Assembly (NCBI GenBank): GCA_025455885.1
Contig: JALOLR010000012.1
Location: 1-64,000, forward strand
Direction: 5' to 3'
From: Acidimicrobiales bacterium
GTDB taxonomy: Bacteria; Actinomycetota; Acidimicrobiia; Acidimicrobiales; Acidimicrobilacustridaceae
DNA length: 64,000 bases
Part shown: positions 37,491 through 45,772 of the stretch, piece after piece
Position numbering within the stretch: the stretch's first letter is position 1
Layout of the letters: the number at the start of each line of letters is the position of its first letter
Made by a program: the position numbers and the translations under genes
Notes under the pieces: generated by a model
Databases searched by the model: none
What the model was told of the DNA's origin: nothing
Seen by the model: the letters and a program-made list of their open reading frames with translations, nothing else

Positions 37491-40079
37491 GTGCGTGAAC
37501 CGGTCGATGCGCGGGGCCTGAGCTCGGAGGAGGCCGTCGCGCGTCGGCGAGCCGACGGATCCAACGCCCTGCCGTCGCCCCGGCCGCCTCCGGCGTGGCG
37601 AGAGTTCGTCGGCGAGTTCACGCACTTCTTCGCGCTGCTCTTCTGGGTGGCGAGCGGCTTGGCGTTCGTCGCCGGCCTGCCCCAGCTCGGCGTCGCCGTG
37701 CTGCTCGTGCTCGTGCTCAACGCCGTCTTCGGGTTCGTGCAACAGCAGCGGGCCGAGCGCGCCGCGGAGCGCCTGAAGGACCTGCTGCCCAGGCGAGCCA
37801 CGGTGGTCCGCGACGGAGTGGCACGGGTCGTCCCCGCCGAGGACCTGGTACGGGGTGATCTGGTGAAGCTGGTCGAGGGGGATCTCGTCTCGGCCGACGC
37901 CGACATCGTCGAGGCTCACGGGCTCGCCGTCGACGTCTCGTCGCTGACGGGGGAGAGCGTTCCCGATCACCCTGGCGTCGGGTCGTCGGTGTTCGCCGGG
38001 TCCTTCGTGGTCGAGGGCGAGTCGTTCGCGGTCGTCACCGCCACCGGGGCGCGCACCCGGCTCGCCGAGATCGCCGGGATCACGTTCACGGCACATGCCC
38101 CCGTGACACCGCTGCGACGGGAGCTGGACCGCCTGGCGAAGACCCTGGCCGTCGTCGCCGTCGTCGTGGGCATCGCCTTCTTCGTCGTGTCGCTCGTGGT
38201 CGGGACGCCGGCCTCGGACGGTTTCCTGTTCGCCGTCGGCGTGACGGTGGCGGTGGTGCCGTGCGGCCTGCTGCCGACCGTCACGCTGTCCCTCGCCATC
38301 GGCGCACAGCGCATGGCGGGTCGACACGCGTTGGTCCGCAACCTCGAAGCCGTCGAGACGTTGGGTTCGACGACCTTCATCTGCACGGACAAGACCGGCA
38401 CGCTCACCCGCAACGAGATGGCGGTGGTCGAGGTGTGGGCTCCGCAGGGACGGGCCCGGATCACCGGGGAGGGCTACGAACCCGTCGCCGAGGTGACGTG
38501 CGAACCCTCGGAGGCCCGAGCCGCGGTCCGCCACATCGCCTCGGTCGGTCGCGCCTGTTCGAGCGGACGCATCGTCGAGTCGGCAGGACGGTGGGGTCAT
38601 CACGGGGACCCCATGGAGGCCGCCCTGGATGCGCTCGCCCACCGTGTCGGCGCTGACGACGTGATCGGGCAGGTGACCGCTCGGTTCCCGTTCGATCCGC
38701 GGAGGCGTCGCATGTCGGTCGTCGTGGGCGACTCGGTGCTGGTCAAGGGCGCTCCCGATGCTCTGCTCGGATCGTGCGGCCCCGTCCCGGGAGCGCAGGA
38801 GGCGCTGGAGCGGATGGCCGGGGAGGGCCTCCGGGTCCTGGCGCTCGCCACCCGGTCGATCGACGGGGCCGAGGTGCCTGCGACCGCCGAGGCGGCCGAG
38901 CGGGATCTCGAGCTCCTGGGGCTCGTCGGACTGGAGGATCCCCCCCGGCAGGAAGCGGCGGCCGCCCTCGCCGCGTGTCGGCGCGCCGGGGTGTCCGTCG
39001 CCATGGTGACCGGCGACCACCCGGCCACCGCGGCGGCGATCGCCCGTGAGGTCGGGCTGGCCGGCAACCAGCCCGTGGTCGTGCTCGGCGAGGCGCTCCC
39101 CGCGGACGACGCCGACCTCGGGGTGCTGGTGGATCAGGACGGCATCGTGGTCGCACGCGTCGCCCCCGAGGACAAGCTCCGCATCGCTCGGGCGCTGCAG
39201 GTCCGCGGGCACGTGGTCGCCATGACCGGTGACGGGGTCAACGACGCGCCGGCGCTGCGCGAGGCGGCCATCGGGGTGGCCATGGGCGCCTCGGGCACCG
39301 ATGTGGCCCGTGAGGCCGCGGATCTCGTGCTGCTCGACGACGACTTCGCCACGATCGTGGTCGCCATCGAGCAGGGCCGTGCGACGTTCGCGAACATCCG
39401 CCGGTTCCTCACCTACCACCTCACGGACAACGTCGCCGAGTTGGCCCCGTTCGTCGTGTGGGCGCTGTCCGGGGGGCGGTTCCCCTTGGCCATCGGGGTG
39501 CTCCAGGTGTTGGCGCTCGACATCGGTACGGACATCGCCCCGGCGCTGGCGCTGGGCGCCGAGCCCCCCGCGCCGCACCTGCTCGACCGGAAGCCCACCC
39601 GTCGCCACCTCGTCGATCGGGGGCTCCTGGTACGCGCGTTCGCCTGGTTGGGGCCGACGGAGGCCGCGGTCTCCCTGGCCGCGTTCGTCGCGACCTTCCT
39701 GGCGGTGGGGTGGCGACCGGGCGAGAGCTTCCCCGAGGGCCCCGTCATGGCGGCCGCGTCCGGAGCGGCCTTCACGGGCATCGTCCTCGGGCAGATGGCC
39801 AACGCCGTCGCCTGCCGGAGCACCCGCGAGCCTGTGTGGCGGCTGCGAGGCCGACGCAACCCTCTGCTGTGGTACGCCCTCGTCGCCGAGGCGGCGATGC
39901 TCCTGATCTTCCTCCTCGTCGAGCCGGTCGCGTCCCTGCTCGATCAGGCCCCGCCGAGCAGCGCCGGCGTCGCGGTGGCGGCGCTGGCCCTTCCGGCGGT
40001 CGTGGTCGTCGATGCCGTCCAGAAGCGGATGCGATGGCGCGGGGTGAGCTCTTCGCCGGCGCCGCCGAGGGGGTCGTGA
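37491..40079 (+). CDS. P-type cation-transporting ATPase (P2-like) with altered TM4 motif
   Basis: 862-residue ion pump. Actuator motif SSLTGESVPD, phosphorylation site FICTDKTGTLTRNEM (Asp300), nucleotide-binding VKGAPD, and hinge VVAMTGDGVNDAPALREAAI are all present. Ten helices are predicted, with the C-terminal cation-ATPase domain after TYHLTDNVAELAPFVVW. In helix 4 the usual PEGLLPTVTL of Na/K- and Ca-type pumps is PCGLLPTVTL (Cys258), which removes a key ion-binding Glu. In helix 6 DIGTDIAPALALG keeps an acidic pair. So the ion is uncertain. GTG 37491 follows a TACCGT hexamer (37469-37474). It is not cotranscribed with dnaB. Confidence 0.9.
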   Translation: MREPVDARGLSSEEAVARRRADGSNALPSPRPPPAWREFVGEFTHFFALLFWVASGLAFVAGLPQLGVAVLLVLVLNAVFGFVQQQRAERAAERLKDLLPRRATVVRDGVARVVPAEDLVRGDLVKLVEGDLVSADADIVEAHGLAVDVSSLTGESVPDHPGVGSSVFAGSFVVEGESFAVVTATGARTRLAEIAGITFTAHAPVTPLRRELDRLAKTLAVVAVVVGIAFFVVSLVVGTPASDGFLFAVGVTVAVVPCGLLPTVTLSLAIGAQRMAGRHALVRNLEAVETLGSTTFICTDKTGTLTRNEMAVVEVWAPQGRARITGEGYEPVAEVTCEPSEARAAVRHIASVGRACSSGRIVESAGRWGHHGDPMEAALDALAHRVGADDVIGQVTARFPFDPRRRRMSVVVGDSVLVKGAPDALLGSCGPVPGAQEALERMAGEGLRVLALATRSIDGAEVPATAEAAERDLELLGLVGLEDPPRQEAAAALAACRRAGVSVAMVTGDHPATAAAIAREVGLAGNQPVVVLGEALPADDADLGVLVDQDGIVVARVAPEDKLRIARALQVRGHVVAMTGDGVNDAPALREAAIGVAMGASGTDVAREAADLVLLDDDFATIVVAIEQGRATFANIRRFLTYHLTDNVAELAPFVVWALSGGRFPLAIGVLQVLALDIGTDIAPALALGAEPPAPHLLDRKPTRRHLVDRGLLVRAFAWLGPTEAAVSLAAFVATFLAVGWRPGESFPEGPVMAAASGAAFTGIVLGQMANAVACRSTREPVWRLRGRRNPLLWYALVAEAAMLLIFLLVEPVASLLDQAPPSSAGVAVAALALPAVVVVDAVQKRMRWRGVSSSPAPPRGS

Positions 40080-40092
40080 GGCGGGTCGTCGC

Positions 40093-40098
40093 TACCGT
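40093..40098 (+). promoter_or_regulatory. -10 element (TACCGT) of the amidohydrolase gene
   Basis: TACCGT ends 6 nt before an in-frame GTG (40105). The stronger start, ATG 40144, has its own GAGGAGGGG site, so this promoter serves the gene whichever start is used. Confidence 0.4.
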
Positions 40099-40143
40099 GG
40101 TCCCGTGGCGTCCGCACCGAGGTCGCCCGGTCGAGGAGGGGTG

Positions 40144-41823
40144 ATGGCCGAGCACGACGTGGTGATCCGCGGGGGCACGGTGGTCGACGGGACCGGCGCG
40201 CCGCGGCGGCGCGCCGACGTGGCCATCGACGGGACGGTGGTGACCCGGGTCGGCGACGTCGACGGCCGCGGTCGCCGGGAGCTCGACGCCGACGGCCTGC
40301 TCGTCACGCCGGGGTGGGTGGACGTGCACACCCACTACGACGGCCAGGCCACCTGGGACCCGATGCTCACCCCGTCCTCGTGGCACGGGGTGACGACCGT
40401 GGTGGCCGGCAACTGCGGGGTCGGCTTCGCGCCCGTCCGGCCCGATCGCCACGAGTGGTTGGTGGCGCTCATGGAGGGGGTCGAGGACATCCCGGGCACC
40501 GCTCTGCACGAGGGCATCACCTGGGAGTGGGAGTCCTTCCCCGAGTACCTCGACGCCCTCGAACGCTCCCCCAAGGCCATCGACCTGGCGGCACAGGTGC
40601 CCCACGCCGCGCTGCGGGGCTACGTGATGGGTGACCGCGGTGCCGAGCACGACGCCCGACCCACCGACGCGGAGATCGAGGTGATGGGTCGGCTGGCCGC
40701 CGAGGCCGTCGTGGCCGGGGCACTCGGCTTCTCCACCTCCCGGACGGTCGCGCACCGCTCGACCGACGGGCGGCCCACCCCCAGCCTCACCGCCGGAGCC
40801 GACGAGCTCCTCGGCATCGCCCGCGCGGTGGGGGCCACCGGTCGGGGCGTGTTCCAGGCGGTGGCCGACTTCGACGACCTCGACGGGGAGTTCGCCCTCC
40901 TGCGGGCGATGGCCGAGGTGGGCGGTCGCCCCCTGTCGATCACCACGCTGCAGCGCCCCGATCAGCCCGTTGACGCCTATCGGAGGTTGCTCGACCTCAT
41001 CGACGCCGCCGCCGCTGCCGGCCTGGAGATCCGCGGCCAGGTGGCGTCGCGGCCCGTGGGGCTGATCCTGAGCCTCGAGGGGCGGGTCCATCCCCTCCTC
41101 GGGTCGTCCACGTACCGGTCCCTCGCCGGGCGGCCCCACGCCGAGATGGTTGCCGAGCTGGGCCGGCCCGAGGTGCGCGCCGCGGTCCTCGCCGAGCTGG
41201 CCGACCCGGCCACGGACCTGCTCGCCCGGCTGGGCCCGGCCTTCGCCCTCGGAACCGAGCCCCGGTACGACCCGCGTCCCGAGGAGGCCCTCGACCTCGC
41301 CGACGCGTACGACGTGCTCGTCGCCGACGGGGGCACGGGCACCTTGTACGTGCCGGTCATGAACTATGCGGAGGGCGACCTCCGCGCCGTCCGCGAGATG
41401 CTCGTGCACCGTCGCACCGTCCCGGGCCTGGGCGACGCCGGCGCGCACTGCACGATGATCTGCGACGCCAGCTTCCCCACCCACCTCCTGTCGTACTGGG
41501 GCCGCGACGTCGCCGAGGAGCAGCGACTCCCGGTGGAGTGGATCGTGGCGCAGCAGTGTGCCGCCACCGCGGCGCTGGTCGGTCTGGGTGACCGGGGCGT
41601 GCTCGTGCCGGGCCGACGCGCCGACGTGAACCTGATCGACCTCGACGCCCTGGGCTTCGGGCGGCCCGAGATGCTCCACGACCTGCCCGCCGGCGGGAAG
41701 CGCCTCGTCCAGCGACCCACGGGCTACCGGGCGACGCTGGTGGCCGGCCGGGTCGTGATGTCCGACGGCGAGCCCACCGGTGAGCTGCCCGGCACCCTGG
41801 TCCGCGGCGCCCGCCCGGCCTGA
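40144..41823 (+). CDS. N-acyl-D-amino-acid deacylase family amidohydrolase
   Basis: 559-residue metal-dependent hydrolase of the amidohydrolase_3/D-aminoacylase type. The N-terminal beta domain ([20 protein letters not shown]) leads to the metal motif [18 protein letters not shown] (HxH). [23 protein letters not shown] and [20 protein letters not shown] are typical of D-aminoacylases and relatives. The C terminus ([20 protein letters not shown]) closes the beta domain. True substrates may be N-acyl-D-amino acids or other amides. ATG 40144 with a strong ribosome site is preferred; GTG 40105 is an alternative leaderless start. Confidence 0.88.
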   Translation: MAEHDVVIRGGTVVDGTGAPRRRADVAIDGTVVTRVGDVDGRGRRELDADGLLVTPGWVDVHTHYDGQATWDPMLTPSSWHGVTTVVAGNCGVGFAPVRPDRHEWLVALMEGVEDIPGTALHEGITWEWESFPEYLDALERSPKAIDLAAQVPHAALRGYVMGDRGAEHDARPTDAEIEVMGRLAAEAVVAGALGFSTSRTVAHRSTDGRPTPSLTAGADELLGIARAVGATGRGVFQAVADFDDLDGEFALLRAMAEVGGRPLSITTLQRPDQPVDAYRRLLDLIDAAAAAGLEIRGQVASRPVGLILSLEGRVHPLLGSSTYRSLAGRPHAEMVAELGRPEVRAAVLAELADPATDLLARLGPAFALGTEPRYDPRPEEALDLADAYDVLVADGGTGTLYVPVMNYAEGDLRAVREMLVHRRTVPGLGDAGAHCTMICDASFPTHLLSYWGRDVAEEQRLPVEWIVAQQCAATAALVGLGDRGVLVPGRRADVNLIDLDALGFGRPEMLHDLPAGGKRLVQRPTGYRATLVAGRVVMSDGEPTGELPGTLVRGARPA

Positions 41824-41901
41824 GCCGTCCACCTCCGCCCGAGCTGCTCCGCCCCGGGGGAGCCACCGTCGCGGGTGGCTTCCACGATGAACGCCGAGTT
41901 C

Positions 41902-41919
41902 ACTCAATCGATCTTGAGT
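41902..41919. promoter_or_regulatory. ArsR-type operator of the arsenic operon
   Basis: ACTCAA, 6 nt, TTGAGT: a perfect 6-bp inverted repeat containing TCAA-N6-TTGA, the core of ArsR/SmtB operators. It lies 29 bp before ATG 41949, in one of the few locally AT-richer stretches, so a bound repressor would block the promoter. Confidence 0.75.
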
Positions 41920-41948
41920 CATCGGCGCCGGCGCGCCATGATGGCGAC

Positions 41949-42614
41949 ATGGACGGGGACGATCTCGAGTGCCGGGCGGCGCGGCATGCGGCGCTCGGTG
42001 AGCCCGCCCGGCTGGCCATCGTCGAGGAGCTGCTCGTCTCCGACCGCGCCCCCGTCGAGCTGACCCGCCGGCTGGGGCTGGCGTCGAACCTCCTCGCCCA
42101 TCATCTCGACGTGTTGGAGCGGGTGGGCCTGGTCGAGCGGTCCCGCTCGAGCGGCGACGGGCGACGCCGCTACGTGCACCTGCACCGATCGGTGCTCGAG
42201 ACGCTGGTGCCGTCCCCGACGGTCGCCGTCGGTCCGGCGCTCTTCGTCTGCTCCGCCAACTCGGCGCGCTCCCAGCTCGCCGCCGGGCTCTGGCGGGCCG
42301 CGACCGGCGCCGAAGCCCTGTCGGCGGGCACGCACCCGGCCGGGGAGGTCCACCCCGGCGCCGTGGCCGCCGCCGAGCGTTGCGGCGTCGACCTCTCGGG
42401 CGCCGTGCCCCGTTCCCTCGCCGAGGTCGAGTCGCTCCCCTCGCTGGTCGTCACCGTCTGCGACCGGGCGCACGAGGAGCTCGACCCGTCGGACTCGTGG
42501 TGGCACTGGTCGGTCCCCGATCCCGTGGCCCTCGGCACCGAAGGCGCGTTCGACGCCACCGTCGCCGAGCTGCGGGCCAGGGTCGGGTCGGTCGTCGGGA
42601 GGAGTGCGGCGTGA
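41949..42614 (+). CDS. ArsR-family repressor fused to an arsenate reductase (LMW-PTP) domain
   Basis: 221 residues with two domains. Residues 8-85 form an ArsR winged helix (LGEPARLAIVEELLVSDRAP, LGLASNLLAHHLDVLERVGL). Residues 95-215 form a low-molecular-weight phosphatase/ArsC domain with the catalytic P-loop LFVCSANSARSQLA (Cys101-x5-Arg107) and VTVCDRAHEEL. The repressor part lacks the As(III)-binding CVC motif of classical ArsR (Cys8 is its only Cys), so sensing may use cysteines of the reductase domain. It begins the operon behind an ArsR-type operator. Its stop overlaps the aquaporin start (GTGA). Fusions of this kind exist in databases; the sensing idea is inference. Confidence 0.9.
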   Translation: MDGDDLECRAARHAALGEPARLAIVEELLVSDRAPVELTRRLGLASNLLAHHLDVLERVGLVERSRSSGDGRRRYVHLHRSVLETLVPSPTVAVGPALFVCSANSARSQLAAGLWRAATGAEALSAGTHPAGEVHPGAVAAAERCGVDLSGAVPRSLAEVESLPSLVVTVCDRAHEELDPSDSWWHWSVPDPVALGTEGAFDATVAELRARVGSVVGRSAA

Positions 42615-43363
42615 CCGACGATCTCAGGCCCACCGAGGCCGACCTCGAGGTCGCCGTCGAGACCGGGACCGGGTCCTTCGGCCTCGACCTCGGGCGGCGC
42701 CTCGCCGCCGAGGCGCTCGGCACCGGGCTGCTGATCGTGGCCGTCATCGGGTCGGGGATCATGGCCGAGCGCCTGTCGAGCGGGGACGTCGGCCTCCAGC
42801 TCCTCGAGAACGCGATCGCCACTGCGGGAGCGCTGGTCGCCCTGATCCTCGTCTTCGGCTCGGTGTCCGGCGCGCACTTCAACCCGGTGGTCACCCTCCT
42901 CGACCGGTTCCTCGGCACCACCACCACTCGCGACACGGGTCTCTACGTGGTCGCCCAGGTCGTCGGCGCCTGTCTGGGGGCGATGTTGGTCAACCTCATG
43001 TTCGAGCTGCCGGCGGTGAACCTCTCGACGAAGGACCGGTCGTCGGGGGCGTTGTGGCTCTCCGAGGTGGTGGCCACGGCGACGCTGCTGCTCGTCATCC
43101 AGGGGTGCGTGCGTTCCGGGAAGGCCCGGATGGTGCCCTTCGCGGTCGCCGCCTGGATCGGCGGCGCCTACTGGTTCACGTCGTCGACGAGCTTCGCCAA
43201 CCCGGCGGTGACGGTGGCCCGGATGTTGTCGGACACCTTCGCCGGGGTCGCCCCGTCGTCGGCCCCCCCGTTCATCGCCATGCAGCTCGTCGGGGCCGTC
43301 GTCGCGTTCGGTCTCGTGCGCTTCTTCTACCCGACCGCCGAACCGGAGGATCCCGATGAGTGA
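42611..43363 (+). CDS. aqpS: Aquaporin (MIP family), AqpS-like arsenite channel
   Basis: 250-residue six-helix channel with a hydrophilic N terminus of about 28 residues. Pore motifs are GAHFNPVVTLLDRF (NPV replacing the first NPA) and SFANPAVTVARML (second NPA). In Sinorhizobium meliloti AqpS lets arsenite leave the cell down its gradient and replaces a pump; the operon here, flanked by arsC genes and without arsB or acr3, points to the same role. GTG 42611 overlaps the upstream stop, and its own stop overlaps the next ATG. Confidence 0.88.
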   Translation: MTDDLRPTEADLEVAVETGTGSFGLDLGRRLAAEALGTGLLIVAVIGSGIMAERLSSGDVGLQLLENAIATAGALVALILVFGSVSGAHFNPVVTLLDRFLGTTTTRDTGLYVVAQVVGACLGAMLVNLMFELPAVNLSTKDRSSGALWLSEVVATATLLLVIQGCVRSGKARMVPFAVAAWIGGAYWFTSSTSFANPAVTVARMLSDTFAGVAPSSAPPFIAMQLVGAVVAFGLVRFFYPTAEPEDPDE

Positions 43364-43790
43364 CGAGCGACCCGAGGTGCTGTTCGTGTGCGTCCACAAC
43401 GCCGGTCGGTCCCAGATGGCCGCCGCGCTGCTGGCTCACCACGCCGGCGATGCCGTCGTGGTCCGATCGGCGGGCACCGCCCCGGCCGAGGAGATCAACC
43501 CGGCGGTGGTCGAGGCGATGGCCGAGCTGGGCATCGACCTGCACGCCGCGGGGGCACGACCCAAGCGCCTCGAGGACGCGGCCGTCGAGGCCTCCGACGT
43601 GGTCATCACGATGGGGTGCGGTGACGAGTGCCCGTTCTACCCGGGCACCCGGTACCTCGACTGGGAGCTCGACGACCCGGCCGGACAGGGCGTCGACGCC
43701 GTCCGACCGATCCGCGACGAGATCGACCGCCGCGTCCGCGGCCTCCTCGCAGAGCTGTCGCCCACCACCCCGACCGGAGAGCGCCCATGA
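43356..43790 (+). CDS. arsC: Arsenate reductase, LMW-phosphatase type
   Basis: 144-residue cytosolic enzyme reducing arsenate to arsenite. The P-loop is VLFVCVHNAGRSQMAAALL (Cys12, Arg18). The redox helix reads MGCGDECPFYPGTRYLDW with Cys88 and Cys92. This MGCGDxCPxYPG form is shared with the actinobacterial ArsC enzymes that use thioredoxin or mycothiol/mycoredoxin. Its ATG overlaps the aquaporin stop (reading 43356-43363), and its stop overlaps the next arsC. Thioredoxin and its reductase are encoded at 19-20 kb. Confidence 0.93.
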   Translation: MSDERPEVLFVCVHNAGRSQMAAALLAHHAGDAVVVRSAGTAPAEEINPAVVEAMAELGIDLHAAGARPKRLEDAAVEASDVVITMGCGDECPFYPGTRYLDWELDDPAGQGVDAVRPIRDEIDRRVRGLLAELSPTTPTGERP

Positions 43791-44440
43791 CCGACACCGA
43801 GATCGACGATCTCCCCCTGAGCTACCGCCAGATGGCCCGCAGCGTGGCGGTCCGCCTGGAGCGCGAGTTCGCGGGCGTCTTCGGCCGCGAGACCATCGAG
43901 CGCTTCGTGGTCGACTCCCACAACCTCCTCATCCCCACGTCGAAGGTCCCGAACTTCCTCCCGCTCCTCGCGGAGCGCTTCGCACGTGAACGTCTCGACG
44001 CGCTGGCCCGGGTCGACGATCCCGACGCCACCGGCACTCCGGGCGTCCTGTTCCTGTGCGTGCACAACGCCGGCCGCTCCCAGATGGCGGCCGGCTGGTT
44101 GCGCCACCTCGGCGGTGAAGGGGTGACGGTCTGGTCCGGGGGGTCGGAGCCCGCGTCGGAGGTCAACCCGGCGGCGATCGAGGCGATGGCCGAGGTGGGG
44201 ATCGACATCACCGAGGAGTTCCCCAAGCCGTGGACCGACGAGGTGGTCCGCGCCGCGGACGTCGTCGTCACGATGGGGTGCGGCGACGCCTGCCCCGTCT
44301 ACCCGGGCACCCGCTACGAGGACTGGGCCCTCGAGGACCCCGCCGGCCAGGACGTGGCCGCGGTGCGGCCGATCCGCGACGAGATCCGGGGGCGGGTCGA
44401 GGCGCTCATGACGTCGTTGGGTGTGGTCCCGGCCGAGTGA
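43787..44440 (+). CDS. arsC: Arsenate reductase with an N-terminal helical domain
   Basis: 217 residues. Residues 10-75 are a three-helix domain (YRQMARSVAVRLEREFAG, RETIERFVVDSHNLLI, FLPLLAERFARERLDALA) seen before some actinobacterial ArsC proteins. Residues 85-215 are a second complete LMW-phosphatase-type reductase: P-loop LFLCVHNAGRSQMAAGWL (Cys91, Arg97) and MGCGDACPVYPGTRYEDW. ATGA overlap with the preceding arsC. Together with the fused regulator, the operon encodes three ArsC-fold domains, which may differ in electron donor. Confidence 0.92.
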   Translation: MTDTEIDDLPLSYRQMARSVAVRLEREFAGVFGRETIERFVVDSHNLLIPTSKVPNFLPLLAERFARERLDALARVDDPDATGTPGVLFLCVHNAGRSQMAAGWLRHLGGEGVTVWSGGSEPASEVNPAAIEAMAEVGIDITEEFPKPWTDEVVRAADVVVTMGCGDACPVYPGTRYEDWALEDPAGQDVAAVRPIRDEIRGRVEALMTSLGVVPAE

Positions 44441-44502
44441 CCGCGTCGTCCGGGGTCCTGCGGTCCGGGTGCCGGGCCGTCGAGGGCGTCGACCCGGCCC
44501 GG

Positions 44503-44508
44503 TAGGGT
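44503..44508 (+). promoter_or_regulatory. -10 element (TAGGGT) upstream of arsI
   Basis: TAGGGT lies 35 nt before ATG-like GTG 44544, and GGAGG sits 8-12 nt before the start. The 103-bp gap after the second arsC thus seems to hold a separate promoter. No TCAA-N6-TTGA operator was seen here. Confidence 0.4.
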
Positions 44509-44543
44509 GATCGTTCATCCGTCGATGCCGTGGAGGTACCGCC

Positions 44544-44993
44544 GTGGCCAGGGTCCAGCTCGCACTCGATGTCACCGACCTCGAGGGGTCGGTCGCCTTC
44601 TACACCGCGTTGTTCGGGGTCGGCCCCGCCAAGCGCAAGCCGGGGTACGCCAACTTCGAGGTCGCCGACCCGCCGCTGAAGCTGGTCCTGTTCGAGTCGG
44701 AGGTCGGGGGTCGTCTGAACCACCTGGGCGTGGAGACCGACGGTGCGCCGGAGGTCGAGGCGGCCGACGCCCGCCTCCGAGGTGCAGGGCTCGACACCAC
44801 CGGGGTCGACGACACCATCTGCTGCTATGCCGAGAAGGTGGAGACCTGGGTCAGTGACCCCGACGGTGCCCGGTGGGAGTGGTACGTGAAGACCGCCGAC
44901 GCCGACGACATGGGCCAGGGTGGAACCGTCGAGGAGGCGGTGTGCTGCGCGGCCCCCGCCGAGCCCGTCGTGCTGGGCCGCACGGGACCCTGA
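44544..44993 (+). CDS. arsI: ArsI-like C-As lyase (CadI/ArsI extradiol dioxygenase family)
   Basis: 149-residue vicinal-oxygen-chelate protein. ArsI cleaves the C-As bond of trivalent organoarsenicals such as methylarsenite, using Fe(II). The proposed iron ligands are in place: Gln5 (MARVQLALDV), His60 (RLNHLGVE) and Glu112 (ARWEWYV). The vicinal cysteine pair that binds the arsenical is Cys93-Cys94 in DTICCYAEKVETWV. The tail carries another pair (EEAVCCAAP). The cadmium-induced CadI name is used for the same family, but the context and the Cys pair favour ArsI. Confidence 0.85.
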   Translation: MARVQLALDVTDLEGSVAFYTALFGVGPAKRKPGYANFEVADPPLKLVLFESEVGGRLNHLGVETDGAPEVEAADARLRGAGLDTTGVDDTICCYAEKVETWVSDPDGARWEWYVKTADADDMGQGGTVEEAVCCAAPAEPVVLGRTGP

Positions 44994-45772
44994 TCTTCGG
45001 CGCCCGGAGGCGGGCGCGCCGGGAGCGCTACGCGGCGGGGTTCCTCCCCGAGTGGCGCGCCCTGCTCGCCGAGAGGGTGGTCCACTGGAACCTCCTCTCC
45101 GACGACGAGCGGACGCGCCTCGAGGCGCTGGCGCTCGGGCTCATCGCCGAGAAGCGTTGGGAGGCGGCGCGCGGGTTCGCACTGACCGACGAGATGCGGG
45201 TGCTCATCGCCGCGCAGGCGGCGCTGCTCGTCCTCGGTCTCCCCGACGACTCCTACCGCGACGTCGGTTCGATCCTCGTGCACCCCACCACGATGGTGCT
45301 CACCGGACCCCGGTCCCAGGGCGGCGGCCTCGTGTCCGACCACCCGATGCCCATCCTCGGCCAGGCCTCGTTCCAGGGTCCGGTCGTCATCGTGTGGGAC
45401 ACGGTCCGGTCCGAGGCCCGGCATCCCGGGCGGGGCCACAACGTCGTGTTCCACGAGTTCGCCCACAAGCTCGACATGCTCGACGGCACCGTGGACGGCA
45501 CACCGCCGCTCGCCGACCGGGACCGCTTCGATCGCTGGGTGGAGGTCTGCACCGCCGTCTACGAACGGGTGGTGGTGGGCGAGGGCGGCCGGACGCTACG
45601 GGCCTACGCGGGGGTGAACCCCGGGGAGTTCTTCGCGGTCGCCACCGAGGCGTTCTTCGACGCACCGGGCACCCTCCGGGCCGAGCACCCGGATCTCTAC
45701 GAAGTCCTCGCCGACTTCTACCGGCAGGACCCGGCGGCGCGGGAGCTCAGAACGCCTGACGGGGCAGGGTGA
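44942..45772 (+). CDS. MtfA-like zinc-dependent peptidase
   Basis: 276 residues from GTG 44942, which overlaps the last 52 bp of arsI. The zinc motif is HNVVFHEFAHKLDMLDG (HExxH), and the downstream glutamate ligand lies in NPGEFFAVATEAFFDAPGTL, both diagnostic of the M90/MtfA (DUF980) family. YRDVGSILVHPTTMVLTGP is also conserved. E. coli MtfA is a cytosolic peptidase that controls the Mlc repressor; the actinobacterial role is unknown. The 3' end overlaps the convergent DapB-like gene by 26 bp. Confidence 0.85.
   Translation: MLRGPRRARRAGPHGTLIFGARRRARRERYAAGFLPEWRALLAERVVHWNLLSDDERTRLEALALGLIAEKRWEAARGFALTDEMRVLIAAQAALLVLGLPDDSYRDVGSILVHPTTMVLTGPRSQGGGLVSDHPMPILGQASFQGPVVIVWDTVRSEARHPGRGHNVVFHEFAHKLDMLDGTVDGTPPLADRDRFDRWVEVCTAVYERVVVGEGGRTLRAYAGVNPGEFFAVATEAFFDAPGTLRAEHPDLYEVLADFYRQDPAARELRTPDGAG

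Noticed and set aside
37377-39608. Minus-strand frame opposite the P-type ATPase
   Set aside because: Antisense of a gene with DKTGT and GDGVND motifs; no recognisable domain.
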